DNA of 64,000 nt from Thermodesulfobacteriota bacterium (lineage in GTDB: Bacteria > Desulfobacterota > Desulfobacteria > Desulfobacterales > Desulfosudaceae): assembly GCA_040753795.1 (NCBI GenBank), contig JBFMDX010000002.1, forward strand, positions 248,001 through 312,000, given 5' to 3'. The translations under genes were made by a program, and so were the position numbers. Of the stretch, positions 34,053-42,984 are shown one piece after another. The notes below the pieces were generated by a model. That model made no database searches. It was not told where the DNA came from and saw nothing but the letters and a program-made list of their open reading frames with translations. Each line of letters starts with the position of its first letter. The first letter of the stretch is position 1.

Positions 34053-34829
34053 TCATATGCCGGCAATTTTATCCAATGCCGGGGTGGGGATTCCGGCTTT
34101 CCGGGCAATCTTCAGAATCCTGGCCAGCCGGTCTTCGGCCACCCGTCCCCGGCAGCTGTGATCCGGCACCTTGAGCAGGATAGTCTCCAGGAATTTGATC
34201 ATGTCCCTCCGGTCAAGCGCATTTCCCGTCAGATGCTCCATGACCGTCAGCACGTCATGAGCCACGGCTTCGGCCAGGGACCGGTGATTGGTCCACAAGG
34301 CGCCGGTGGTGCCGCCCACGGAGATCCCGGCGATATTGATGGTCAGCACATAGAGGCTTTTTTTGACCAGTTCAAGCATCAGCTGCTGCGCGTCCGGCAG
34401 GATCTCACAGGCAATATCCAGAGCCGTCAGCGCGTCGCGCACGGTCTCCGCGGCCGGACCGAAAATCTGCGTGGGCTGAAATACGGTAAACTCCCGGCCC
34501 GGTTTTTTTTCAAACCACACCGCCATGGCAGTGGGCGACGCGATCCCTTCCGATTTCCAGACATGGGGCAGAAGTTCATTCTGCAGCAGGCCCAACCGGT
34601 CCCGCCAGATGTGCGGTACCTGCCGGATGGCTTCCGCCAGGACGTTTTCCGGCACGGCCAGCAGCACCAGGACCGGGTCGGGAATACGGCCGGCCAATGC
34701 TGAAAGCGGCTTCTCCGGGGTGGCCGGGTAAACGGGATATCCCGCCTTCAGAAAACCCGTGGAAAACACCCCGCCCAATTGACCGATACCGGCGACCACC
34801 ACCGGTTGTAACCTATCTTTATCGTTCAT
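34053..34829 (-). CDS. Ketopantoate-reductase-like Rossmann protein
   Basis: 258 residues from ATG 34829, with GAAAGAAG upstream; a longer frame reaches 34925 but its extra residues look non-coding. The N-terminal Rossmann signature is VVVAGIGQLGGVFSTGFLKAGYPVYP, followed by DPVLVLLAVPENVLAEAI and a central NELLPHVW segment (the GxQNG-like region of ApbA/PanE-type proteins). The helical C-terminal half (LVKKSLYVLTINIAGISVGGTTGALW, then a Glu/Lys-rich helix bundle) resembles the ketopantoate reductase dimerisation domain. NAD(P)H-dependent reduction of a 2-keto acid is the likely activity, with the substrate unknown. It is convergent with the asnB operon and separated from it by the inverted-repeat element. 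Confidence 0.6.
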   Translation of the reverse strand: MNDKDRLQPVVVAGIGQLGGVFSTGFLKAGYPVYPATPEKPLSALAGRIPDPVLVLLAVPENVLAEAIRQVPHIWRDRLGLLQNELLPHVWKSEGIASPTAMAVWFEKKPGREFTVFQPTQIFGPAAETVRDALTALDIACEILPDAQQLMLELVKKSLYVLTINIAGISVGGTTGALWTNHRSLAEAVAHDVLTVMEHLTGNALDRRDMIKFLETILLKVPDHSCRGRVAEDRLARILKIARKAGIPTPALDKIAGI

Positions 34830-35058
34830 TTGTTCTTCTTTCTTCCGGTCGTCAAAAGGTTTCCGGGGGCCGCCTTCGGGTATCGGTTGCGGCAGCCGGT
34901 TCCGGTTTGTCCGTTTACTTTTCATCGGAATGACGGTATAGTGATCTTTAAAAATTTGATTATATACAACTTGTCCCGCGAGGGTAAAGACGAATTAACC
35001 GGCCATAACCGGCGTCCGTAAAAAAGTGAGTGAAGGTAGCGGAGTACCAGGAAGCGAA

Positions 35059-35799
35059 ATGACCAGTGATGAAAAAATCGGTTTTCTTAAAACCCATCGA
35101 ACCAAACTGATCGGCAGCTGGATTCTTAACGTTCCGGAGAACAAGGTCTTCCTGGGAGACACCACCGCCCAGATTCTGGAAGTGGATAAAGAGACCTTCG
35201 ATAATTCCTTTGACAGCATCCTGAAGATGATTCACCGGGACGATTTCGAGCGGGTTCAGAATTTTATGCGGGAAGTGCTCAAGACCAGAGAGCCGGATTA
35301 TTACCGGCTGGAACACCGTATCCGGAAAAAATTCGGGGAGGTTCGTATCCTCAGCCAGATCATGCGCACCAGTTTTGACGATCAGGGCCGGCTGACCGTC
35401 ATCAACGGAACGGTTTCCGACGTGACAGATCAGCGCCTGGCGGAAAAAGCCCTGAAGGAGAGCGAGGAGCGGTACCGGTCCATATTTGAATGCTCCCTGG
35501 CCATGCTGATCACAGTGGACAATAACCGCAAAATCACCGGTTTCAACCCTGCGGCCTACAAGAAGCTCGGCTATCCGCCGGAGGAAATGCTTCATCAGCC
35601 CATCAGCATTATTTACGCCGATCCTGAAGATGAAAAAAAGGTCAGCCAGGCGCTGAAAAAAGACGGGAAATTTTACGGCCGGATAAAAAACAAGAAAAAG
35701 ACCGGTGAGGTCTTTACGGTCCTTCTCTCCGCCGCCATCCTCTATGACGGAGAAGGCAATAAGGTCGGGACCGTCGGCAGTTCCCTCAAACTTATATAA
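35059..35799 (+). CDS. PAS-domain protein without output domain
   Basis: 246 residues from ATG 35059 (AGGAAG four bases upstream); GTG 35026 is an alternative. Two PAS modules are visible. The first, at about residues 15-130, has IGSWILNVPENKVFLGDTTAQIL, MIHRDDFERVQ and a PAC-like RLTVINGTVSDVTDQR. The second, at about 140-246, has RYRSIFECSLAMLITVDNNRKITGFN, KLGYPPEEM and VGTVGSSLKLI. No kinase, GGDEF, EAL or HTH follows: the gene stops straight after the second PAS. It may act as a sensory adaptor for another protein or be a remnant of a longer sensor. Its 3' end overlaps the convergent saccharopine-dehydrogenase-like gene by eight bases. Confidence 0.75.
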   Translation: MTSDEKIGFLKTHRTKLIGSWILNVPENKVFLGDTTAQILEVDKETFDNSFDSILKMIHRDDFERVQNFMREVLKTREPDYYRLEHRIRKKFGEVRILSQIMRTSFDDQGRLTVINGTVSDVTDQRLAEKALKESEERYRSIFECSLAMLITVDNNRKITGFNPAAYKKLGYPPEEMLHQPISIIYADPEDEKKVSQALKKDGKFYGRIKNKKKTGEVFTVLLSAAILYDGEGNKVGTVGSSLKLI

Positions 35800-36967
35800 C
35801 TTCCCATGACCGTGTCACGATGAGCATTTCCGAGGCGTTTTTGCGCGGCGGGTCGCAGAGGGGCGCCATGAAATCGAGGAATGCCCTGGGCTCGACGATG
35901 CCTTCAGGCGCGTAGACACCCGGCTTGACTTCCTTTTGAAAAAGCGACAGGCCGGCCGCCAGGGGAACACCCGTAGCGCCGCCCATGCCGCCTGCCGGCG
36001 CGCCGGAAACAGTCACCGCCACGGACGCCGGCCGGCCGTTTTTCTCCCCTTCGGCCAGGGCAAATATCGGCGGTAGCCGCAGTTTTCCGCCTTCTTTCGT
36101 TTCCCGGATAAAATCGTCGGGTGTTCGACCCACGCCGGTGCCTTCCACCTTCTCGGCAATCCGGGCCGCCGCTTCAATCGACAGGAGTCCGGTGTTCACC
36201 ATGGCGCCTACCACTCGCAGAGCGATAATATTCAGACGGGACGTCACCATCAGGTTCCGGGATGTCTTCAACTTCGGGAAATAGCGGGGCAGGGTAATGG
36301 CTTCGGGGTGGCCGATGCTCCAGGAAGGGCGGAGCCCGATGCCCGGATAGTTCACCATCACTTTGCGGACCGGTCTGACTTCCCGGTAGCCGCCGTTTTC
36401 CCAGACCCTGATGGTTCCGGTCAGCTGCAGCATGCCGTGGATCATGGCGGCGCTGGGCGTCGGGCCGATGGTTTCCGGCTTGGCGCTGTCCAGGTCCCAG
36501 ACGGTGTAGATCCTGTCCGCCCGGTCCAGTTCGCGGATGGCCAGGACCGCCAGCAGGTTGGTGATGCCCGGGCTGGCCCCCAGGCCGATAACGGCCGTTA
36601 TACCGGCCCGGTCCGCCGCTTCATGCAGATCAAGCATTTCCAGGGTGGGTTCCCAGTCGTCGCACAGGTCAATGTAATTCCGGCCGGTACGCATGGCTGC
36701 TTTCAGGATCGGAACCCCGAACCGGAAGAAAGGCCCGACGGTATTTAAAACAATATCGCCCTGGGCCAGGACGGAATCCAACAGCTCGGGATTTCTCACA
36801 TCTACAGCCAGGCCCCGGGATTTTTTCCCCAGTTGCGAGGCAAAGGCTTCGGCCGCCGTGCCGTTTAAGTCGGCGATGACGATTTCATCAACAAAATCAA
36901 AGGCCGCGGCCGTGCGTGCGGCATAACGTCCCATCCCGCCGGTCCCCCCCAGGCAGATGACTTTCAT
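35792..36967 (-). CDS. Saccharopine dehydrogenase-like NAD(P)-binding protein
   Basis: 391 residues from ATG 36967, which has GGGAGG upstream. The N-terminal Rossmann loop is KVICLGGTGGMGRYAARTA, followed by IADLNGTAAEAFA, DVRNPELLDSVLAQGDIVLNTVGPFFRFG and a GRNYIDLCDDWE segment, all typical of saccharopine dehydrogenase/lysine-ketoglutarate-reductase-like proteins. The later IGLGASPGITNLLAV and GLRPSW strands also match. These proteins couple NAD(P)H to amino-acid or polyamine imine chemistry, but bacterial members are diverse. It is divergent from the AtuA-like gene, with about 200 bases between starts, so the two could share regulation. Confidence 0.8.
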   Translation of the reverse strand: MKVICLGGTGGMGRYAARTAAAFDFVDEIVIADLNGTAAEAFASQLGKKSRGLAVDVRNPELLDSVLAQGDIVLNTVGPFFRFGVPILKAAMRTGRNYIDLCDDWEPTLEMLDLHEAADRAGITAVIGLGASPGITNLLAVLAIRELDRADRIYTVWDLDSAKPETIGPTPSAAMIHGMLQLTGTIRVWENGGYREVRPVRKVMVNYPGIGLRPSWSIGHPEAITLPRYFPKLKTSRNLMVTSRLNIIALRVVGAMVNTGLLSIEAAARIAEKVEGTGVGRTPDDFIRETKEGGKLRLPPIFALAEGEKNGRPASVAVTVSGAPAGGMGGATGVPLAAGLSLFQKEVKPGVYAPEGIVEPRAFLDFMAPLCDPPRKNASEMLIVTRSWEVI

Positions 36968-37166
36968 GGATGTTCCTCCCTGCACCTTAAACCTTGAACC
37001 TCTTCATATTCATATAACAGGGTGCCGATGATCGTCAAATAAACCGTGGGCGGCGTCGGTAATTTTCACAAAACTGTGGAAAAAAACCCGCCGCCGGGCT
37101 AATAGTATGAGCAGGCCGGAGGTTTTACCGGCGAAAAACCTGTTTCCATGAAAAAGGAGAAAAAAA

Positions 37167-38927
37167 TTGAACGCGGATCAATTGATTATTGCCAACTGCA
37201 GCGGATTTTTTGGAGACCGCATCACCGCCGCCGAAGAGATGGTCAATGGCGGAGAAATTGATGTCCTTACCGGAGATTACCTGGCCGAGCTGACCATGGC
37301 CATTCTGTTTCAGCAGAAGATGAAAAAGCCGGACAGCGGGTATGTCGGCACTTTTTTAAAACAGATGAAGGCTGTCATGCGTCAGTGTCTGGACCGGAAG
37401 ATAAAAGTGGTCAGCAATGCCGGCGGCCTGAATCCGCAGGGATTGGCCAGGGCCCTGACCGAACTGGCCGGACAACTGGGTGTTTCCCCCAAAATTGCCT
37501 GGATCGAGGGCGATGACCTGATGCCGCGCTTAAAAGACCTGCAGGCGGCCGGAGAGCCGCTGGCCCATCTGGATCGGGGCATTGCCCTGGCCGATTCCGG
37601 CGGCATGCCGGTGTCCGCCAACGCCTATCTGGGCGGCTGGGGCATCACCGAGGCGCTCAAAAGGGGCGCCGATATCGTCGTCTGCGGCCGGGTGGCTGAC
37701 GCGGCCCTGATTTCCGGCCCCTGCGCCTGGCATTTCAACTGGGCTGAAAACGACTGGGACCGGCTGGCCGGGGCCTATGCCGCCGGTCATGTCATCGAAT
37801 GCGGCGCCCAGGCCACGGGCGGCAACTATTCCTTCCTGGATGAAGTGCCGGACTATTCCAATGTCGGATTTCCCCTGGCCGTCATGTATCCGGACGGTTC
37901 TTCGGTCATCACCAAGCATGAGGGCACCGGCGGCCTGGTTTCGGTGGGGACGGTGACGGCCCAGCTCATGTACGAGATCCGGACGCCCGCCTATCTGACG
38001 CCCGATGTCCGGGCGCGCTTTGATACGCTCAAACTGACACCCGATGGTGAAAACCGCGTGCGTCTGTCGGGCGTCCGGGGCGAGCCGGCGCCGGACACGA
38101 CCAAGGTCTGCCTGAATATCATGTCGGGATACAGAAATTCCATGACGGTGGTACTGACCGGCCTTGATATTGAAAAAAAGGCCCGCATCGTGGAAGAGAC
38201 CCTGTGGAAGACACTGGGCGGCAAAGAGCGGTTCGGCAGGGTCAATGTTCAGCTCATCCGGTTTGACAAGGAAAACCCTCCCACCAACGAGGAGGCCTTC
38301 GCCCATCTGAAAATAACCGTCATGGACGCCGACCCGGCCAAGGTGGGCCGGGCCTTTTCATCGGCCCTGGTGGAAATGGCCCTGGCCAGCATCCCCGGGT
38401 TCACCATGACCCACCCGCCGGACAAGGAATCGCCGGTGATTTGCCACTGGCCGGCCCTGATCGCCAACCGGCATATCTCCCAGACCGTGCACGTGGATGA
38501 TCAGGTGCTGACCATTCCGCCGGTTCCGGGAAGGGCAACCGTCGCTCCGGTCCCGGTTCCGGCCGTTTCCATTCCGGAGGTTCCCGGGGGCCCGACGCGG
38601 CGGGTGCCCCTGGGACGCCTGTTCGCCACACGGTCCGGGGACAAGGGCGGCAACGCCAACCTCGGCGTCTGGGCGAAATCACCCGAGGCCTTTGCTTTTC
38701 TGCGGCAGTTTCTGACAGTCGACCGGCTGCGGGACCTGCTTCCGGATATCAGGCCGTTTGCGGTGGAGCGGCATGAACTGGCCAATCTGCTGGCCGTCAA
38801 TTTTTATATTCAGGGGCTTCTGGGCGATGGTGCGGCCGCTTCCTGGCGTAACGATCCCCAGGCCAAGACCCTGGGGGAATATCTGCGGGCAAAAATGATC
38901 GAGGTCCCTGTGAAGCTGCTTTCCTGA
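37167..38927 (+). CDS. AtuA-like (DUF1446) acyclic terpene utilisation family protein
   Basis: 586 residues. The AtuA core starts at once (LIIANCSGFFGDRITAAEEMV, GGEIDVLTGDYLAELTM, VVSNAGGLNP, WGITEALKRGADIVVCGRVADAAL, EGTGGLVSVGTVTAQLMYEI). The C-terminal ~110 residues (PLGRLFATRSGDKGGNANLGVWA, HELANLLAVNFYIQGLLG) are the small AtuA-like C-terminal domain, which in other species is a separate partner gene. In Pseudomonas AtuA is needed for citronellol/geraniol breakdown, but its reaction is not established, so a terpene role here is not implied. Start is TTG 37167, with AAGGAGA six bases upstream; the ATG at 37148 is out of frame. Confidence 0.83.
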   Translation: MNADQLIIANCSGFFGDRITAAEEMVNGGEIDVLTGDYLAELTMAILFQQKMKKPDSGYVGTFLKQMKAVMRQCLDRKIKVVSNAGGLNPQGLARALTELAGQLGVSPKIAWIEGDDLMPRLKDLQAAGEPLAHLDRGIALADSGGMPVSANAYLGGWGITEALKRGADIVVCGRVADAALISGPCAWHFNWAENDWDRLAGAYAAGHVIECGAQATGGNYSFLDEVPDYSNVGFPLAVMYPDGSSVITKHEGTGGLVSVGTVTAQLMYEIRTPAYLTPDVRARFDTLKLTPDGENRVRLSGVRGEPAPDTTKVCLNIMSGYRNSMTVVLTGLDIEKKARIVEETLWKTLGGKERFGRVNVQLIRFDKENPPTNEEAFAHLKITVMDADPAKVGRAFSSALVEMALASIPGFTMTHPPDKESPVICHWPALIANRHISQTVHVDDQVLTIPPVPGRATVAPVPVPAVSIPEVPGGPTRRVPLGRLFATRSGDKGGNANLGVWAKSPEAFAFLRQFLTVDRLRDLLPDIRPFAVERHELANLLAVNFYIQGLLGDGAAASWRNDPQAKTLGEYLRAKMIEVPVKLLS

Positions 38928-39068
38928 GCGGTTTGCCGTGGCAAGCAGGCCGGTTAATCTTTTTGCGCGGGTGCAGGGACGGGTCACCGTATGCCTTGGG
39001 AAGGCCGATGCCTTCCGCTACATATGCGTCCCGTGCCCTGCGATTGGGATTCGCGTGAGATATCCGGA

Positions 39069-40319
39069 TTAACGGACGGCCGCGCTGTAATGTCTGCCGC
39101 GTCCTTTATATCCGCTGGAAGCCTTGCGGCCCGGTTTTTGTTGAGGTCTCGTCGGGCTGTCGTCTCGAATTGACGCGGATGCCGGGGCGTTGTAATTAAA
39201 GGTTGTCAAGGTCCGTTGTTCGATTTTTGAACCGATAATCCGATTGATGGCGCTGACCATGTCCCTGTCTTCTCCGGTAATCAGCGTGAAGGCTTCGCCG
39301 GTGCGTTCCGCCCGACCGGTCCGGCCGATACGGTGAATGTACGCTTCCGGCGTCGATGGAATATCGTAGTTGATGACATGGGACACGCGGCTGACATCGA
39401 TCCCGCGCGCGGCGATATCGGTGGCCACCAGGATCTGGTACTTCCCGTTTCGAAAGCCGTCCAGGGCGGCCTGGCGTTTTACCTGGGAAAGGTTTCCCTG
39501 CAGCGAGGCCGAGCGGTAACCGGCGCCGGTCAGTTTTTTTTCAAGGGTCCGGGCGCGGTGTTTGGTGCGGGTAAAGACCAGGACCGAACCGGTCGACGTG
39601 TTTTGCAGCAGATTCAGCAGCAGCGCTGTTTTTAAATGCTGGGCCACCGGGTAAAGGGCGTGGCTGACCGTTTCCGCCGGAGCGGTGTTGCCGATTTGAA
39701 CCGTGACAGGGTCCTTCAGGATCTCTTTTGCCAGGCTGCGTATTTCCGCGGGCATGGTGGCCGAGAAAAACAGCGTCTGCCGCTGCCGGGGAAGGCGGGC
39801 CAGAATTTTTCTGACATCCGGGAGAAACCCCATGTCACACATCAGGTCCGCTTCATCGATGACCAGCACTTCCACTCCTGACAAGTTGACGGTCCGTCGA
39901 CCGATATGATCCAGCAGTCGGCCGGGGCAGGCGACGATAATATCGGCGCGATTCAGGTTCTGCATCTGCCGGATAATGTTGACGCCTCCGTAAATGGCGA
40001 CGCTCTTCAGGCGGGTCTTACGGCCCAGTTCCCTGATGGCCTGATGAATCTGCTCGGCCAATTCACGGGTGGGCGCCAGAATCAGGGCGCGGGCGCCGTC
40101 CTGCCGCTGGTCCGTCCGTGGATGTGTTACTAATCGATGCAGGAGCGGCAGAACGAAAGCCGCTGTTTTGCCGGTACCGGTCTGTGCCCTTCCCATTACG
40201 TCCTGATGTTTCATGATCGGCGGAATGGCCTGTACCTGGATGGGGGTTGGTGCCGCGTAACCGGCTTGTAAAACGCCTGCCGCGACGGTCGGGTGGAAAT
40301 TAAATACTTCAAAGTTCAC
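39069..40319 (-). CDS. DEAD-box ATP-dependent RNA helicase
   Basis: 416 residues. All helicase motifs are visible: Q motif (GYAAPTPIQVQAIP), I (AQTGTGKT, about 43-50), Ia (PTRELAEQ), II (DEAD, about 155), III (FFSAT), IV (VLVFTRTK), V (ATDIAARGID) and VI (HRIGRTGR). The basic Gly/Lys/Arg-rich C-terminal tail (KPGRKASSGYKGRGRHY) is typical of RhlE-type helicases that remodel ribosomal or decaying RNA. The start is GTG 40319, with GAGG upstream. It is preceded by a hairpin with nine T on this strand at 40342-40373, and a promoter at 40415-40443, so expression may be controlled by attenuation. Confidence 0.9.
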   Translation of the reverse strand: MNFEVFNFHPTVAAGVLQAGYAAPTPIQVQAIPPIMKHQDVMGRAQTGTGKTAAFVLPLLHRLVTHPRTDQRQDGARALILAPTRELAEQIHQAIRELGRKTRLKSVAIYGGVNIIRQMQNLNRADIIVACPGRLLDHIGRRTVNLSGVEVLVIDEADLMCDMGFLPDVRKILARLPRQRQTLFFSATMPAEIRSLAKEILKDPVTVQIGNTAPAETVSHALYPVAQHLKTALLLNLLQNTSTGSVLVFTRTKHRARTLEKKLTGAGYRSASLQGNLSQVKRQAALDGFRNGKYQILVATDIAARGIDVSRVSHVINYDIPSTPEAYIHRIGRTGRAERTGEAFTLITGEDRDMVSAINRIIGSKIEQRTLTTFNYNAPASASIRDDSPTRPQQKPGRKASSGYKGRGRHYSAAVR

Positions 40320-40341
40320 TGTCTACCTCTTTCCGTGTTCC

Positions 40342-40373
40342 AAAAAAAAAGCCCCGGAGTCATTCCGGGGCTT
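40342..40373 (-). terminator. Intrinsic terminator in the helicase leader
   Basis: Ten-base arms AAGCCCCGGA (40349-40358) and TCCGGGGCTT (40364-40373) around loop GTCAT. On the minus strand the stem is followed by nine T (40342-40350 read in reverse). It lies about 25 bases upstream of the helicase start. Confidence 0.85.
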
Positions 40374-40408
40374 ATGTATGTTATTTACAACCAGGAACAC
40401 AATTTAAT
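40342..40408 (-). ncRNA. Candidate attenuated leader or small RNA upstream of the RNA helicase
   Basis: A transcript beginning about seven bases after the -10 box at 40415-40420 and ending at the terminator T-run would be about 67 nucleotides. It has no coding frame of note. It may be the 5' leader of the helicase mRNA that terminates early unless anti-terminated, or an independent small RNA. Limits are predicted, not mapped. Confidence 0.4.
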
Positions 40409-40414
40409 GGAGAA

Positions 40415-40443
40415 ACCATACAGGTAGCCGGGAGCCAAGTCAA
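40415..40443 (-). promoter_or_regulatory. Sigma-70 promoter for the helicase leader
   Basis: On the minus strand TTGACT (40438-40443) and TATGGT (40415-40420) are exactly 17 bases apart. Confidence 0.55.
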
Positions 40444-40551
40444 GAAGAAAAGGGGGTTTTCTGAAAAACCTTGCAAAAAGGCGTATAATATTCTGGTATA
40501 AGCGGAAAAGATCATTAAACGACCGGATCGACGAACCCCGAAAGCCGTGAC

Positions 40552-42390
40552 ATGCGATTGACGCGAAAACAACGGACCATTACGCTGCGCGCCCGGTTGA
40601 TGGCTATCTTTCTGGCGCTTGCCCTAATTCCTCTGGTGGTTATCGGCTGGTTTTCCCTGCGGACAACGGAAGAACTGATCGCCAGCATGGTGATCCGTCA
40701 GCTGGAAAACGCGGCGGCGGACAAGGCCGCCATTCTGGAGCGCTGGCTGGAAGAGCGCCAGGCCGATTTGAAGGTAATGGCCGGATCGTCCATCCTGAAG
40801 TCCATGGATCCCGGCCGGATCGCGCCTTATCTGGAGCTGGTCCGGAAGGAGTACGGTGTTTACAGAGACCTGACCGTTTTGTCCGCCGCCGGCCACACCG
40901 TCTTTACCAGCCGTGCCGGCACCCGCCCGGATTCGGTGACGGACGTGGTCCGGGACGCGCTCTACCTGTCCGACATTGCCTGCCAGCCGGAGGAAAAGGA
41001 GTCTTATTTTTACATTGCCGCGCCCGTCAGGGATGACGCCGGGCAGTTGGCGGGTACGCTTTACGGCAGCGTGGGAACCGGGAAAATCATTTCCGTTATT
41101 CTTCGCATCTCCCTGGGGAGGACCGGTGAATGCTATCTGGTGAACGAACAGGGGTTGTTTCTGGCTCACCAGGATCCGGCCCGGATTTTAACGGAGAATA
41201 TCTCCCAGTCGGACAGTTTTAAAAACATATTTCAAAAAGACCGCTTTCGGAAAACCTACCTGGACTACCGCGGCATCGAGGTCCTGGGCACGTCGCGAAA
41301 CGTGACCGGCACCAACTGGCATCTGGTCGTCGAGCAGGACCGCGAGGAAGCCTTTCACAGTCTGCAAACCCTGAAATTCATCATCGGCCTGACCGTGCTG
41401 CTGTGCATCGGCAGCGCGCTGATGCTGACCTGGATCGTTTCCCGCCACATTGTTAATCCTATTCGCGTTTTGAGCCGGTATGCCGGATTCATTGCTGACG
41501 CCAAACCCGACCAGACGGTATTGCGGACGTCCCGGGGAGACGAGATCGGCATGCTTTACCGCGCTTTTGATAACATGCTGTCCCGGCTGCGGGAGCGGCA
41601 AAATACCCTTGAACTGGAAGTGGAGTCAAAGGAGGCCCGGATCAAGGAGACGGACTCCAAGTTGCTGGAAACCCGGCGGATGGCGGAGCGGTCCGAAAAA
41701 TTCGCCGCCATGGGCCGCATGGGCGCGGCCGTGGCCCATGAAATCCGGACGCCGCTGACTTCGCTGAAGCTGTTTTTGGAGTCGGTGTCGGATCAGGTCG
41801 AGCATTCCGCCGAGGAGCAGGAGGATTTCCGGGTTGCCATGGATCAGATCCGGCGGATGGAGGGCACCATCAACCGTTTTCTGGAGTTTGCCCGGCCCCG
41901 GGACCCGGTTTTGGGGGAAGTCGACGTGGCCGCCCTGATGGCCGATGTGTTGTTGATGGTCAAGCCGCTGGCCAACCGCCAGGAGTGTCTCATCCAGGTG
42001 CACGCCGCCGACCGCCTGCCGGCCGTCACCGGCGACCGGCAACTGTTGAGCGAGGCGCTGATCAACCTGCTGGTCAACGCCCTGGAGGCGACGCCGGTCC
42101 ATGGGACGGTCGCCGTCACCGCCGAACCGGACCGGTTTGAAATGGACGGCGGGAAAACGGCCTGCGTCAGAATTGACATCCAGGACAGCGGCCAGGGCAT
42201 CCCCGAAGACCGCCTGAATGTCATTTTTGAGCCGTTCTTTACCACCAAGGCTTCGGGCACCGGCCTGGGCCTGCCGCTGGTGCTGCACACCATCCAGAGC
42301 CACGGCGGCACCATCCGGGTGAAAAGCGAAACGCGGAAGGGGACCGTGTTTTCCCTCTTTCTCCCGGCCAGGGACGCTTCGCCGGCATAA
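40552..42390 (+). CDS. Membrane sensor histidine kinase (dCache-HAMP-HisKA-HATPase)
   Basis: 612 residues. A first membrane helix lies at about residues 12-35. An extracytoplasmic sensor domain of the double-Cache type (about 36-275, ending NWHLVVEQDREEAF), a second helix (about 277-300), HAMP (RHIVNPIRVLSRYAG...) and a short coiled coil follow. The phosphoacceptor His (about 396) is in MGAAVAHEIRTPLTSLKLF. The ATPase has N (INLLVNALEA), G1 (DSGQGIPED), F (FEPFFTTK) and G2 (GTGLGLPLV) boxes. Its own response regulator is not adjacent; nrfHA starts about 110 bases downstream and a sigma-54 regulator lies 9 kb away. It may sense nitrite, nitrate or small carboxylates, but this is not shown. Confidence 0.87.
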   Translation: MRLTRKQRTITLRARLMAIFLALALIPLVVIGWFSLRTTEELIASMVIRQLENAAADKAAILERWLEERQADLKVMAGSSILKSMDPGRIAPYLELVRKEYGVYRDLTVLSAAGHTVFTSRAGTRPDSVTDVVRDALYLSDIACQPEEKESYFYIAAPVRDDAGQLAGTLYGSVGTGKIISVILRISLGRTGECYLVNEQGLFLAHQDPARILTENISQSDSFKNIFQKDRFRKTYLDYRGIEVLGTSRNVTGTNWHLVVEQDREEAFHSLQTLKFIIGLTVLLCIGSALMLTWIVSRHIVNPIRVLSRYAGFIADAKPDQTVLRTSRGDEIGMLYRAFDNMLSRLRERQNTLELEVESKEARIKETDSKLLETRRMAERSEKFAAMGRMGAAVAHEIRTPLTSLKLFLESVSDQVEHSAEEQEDFRVAMDQIRRMEGTINRFLEFARPRDPVLGEVDVAALMADVLLMVKPLANRQECLIQVHAADRLPAVTGDRQLLSEALINLLVNALEATPVHGTVAVTAEPDRFEMDGGKTACVRIDIQDSGQGIPEDRLNVIFEPFFTTKASGTGLGLPLVLHTIQSHGGTIRVKSETRKGTVFSLFLPARDASPA

Positions 42391-42419
42391 AATTTTTATT
42401 GACGACCATAATAAATTTC

Positions 42420-42449
42420 TTGTTTGCGCCGGCCGTTCGCCGTTATATT
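42420..42449 (+). promoter_or_regulatory. Weak candidate promoter of nrfHA
   Basis: TTGTTT at 42420-42425, an 18-base spacer and TATATT at 42444-42449, about 54 bases before nrfH. The -35 match is poor. No clear FNR-type palindrome was seen. Confidence 0.3.
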
Positions 42450-42502
42450 AAAAAGATCAAGCAATTTGCGGCCAACGACAGCTCTGATCCAAAGGGGGAT
42501 TG

Positions 42503-42964
42503 ATGCTGGCCAAATTTTTTCGAAAAAAAATCATTATTCCCGCAATGGTGGGCGGCGCCTGCCTGTTTCTGTTTGTTTTTTTCGGGCCGCCGGACGTCTA
42601 TACCCGGACATCCTCGCCGGAGTTCTGCGCCTCCTGCCACGTTATGGAATACCAGCACGACGCCTGGTTTAAAACCGGTGTCCACCGCCAGATCAAGTGC
42701 GTCGACTGCCATCTGCCCAATGACAACTTTGCCCGTCACATGGTCTGGAAGGGGATAGACGGAACAAAGGACGTGGTCCTTTTTTACGGCCGGATGTTTT
42801 CCGGCGATCAGGCGATTTCCGGCCACGGCAAAGCCGTTGCCCAGGAGAACTGTGTCCGCTGTCATGAGGGAACGGTATCCCGCATCACCATGGGCGAACG
42901 GACCTGCTGGTCCTGTCATCGCCGGATAACCCATAAGGCGCCCCTTGCCGGGGGTCTGTTTTAA
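42503..42964 (+). CDS. nrfH: Cytochrome c nitrite reductase small subunit NrfH (NapC/NirT family)
   Basis: 153 residues from ATG 42503 with a GGGGG ribosome binding site. One N-terminal membrane helix (IIIPAMVGGACLFLFVFF) anchors a periplasmic domain carrying four CxxCH haem sites: CASCH, CVDCH, CVRCH and CWSCH. This matches the tetrahaem NrfH that takes electrons from menaquinol and passes them to NrfA. The CASCH-VMEY spacing resembles the first haem of Desulfovibrio NrfH, where a methionine serves as ligand. It is followed by nrfA after 20 bases, with AAGGAGAG between them. Confidence 0.92.
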   Translation: MLAKFFRKKIIIPAMVGGACLFLFVFFGPPDVYTRTSSPEFCASCHVMEYQHDAWFKTGVHRQIKCVDCHLPNDNFARHMVWKGIDGTKDVVLFYGRMFSGDQAISGHGKAVAQENCVRCHEGTVSRITMGERTCWSCHRRITHKAPLAGGLF

Positions 42965-42984
42965 ACAACATAAGGAGAGAAATC

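Noticed and set aside
40381-40572. 63-codon minus-strand frame in front of the helicase
   Set aside because: It overlaps the promoter and leader and shows no coding signs.
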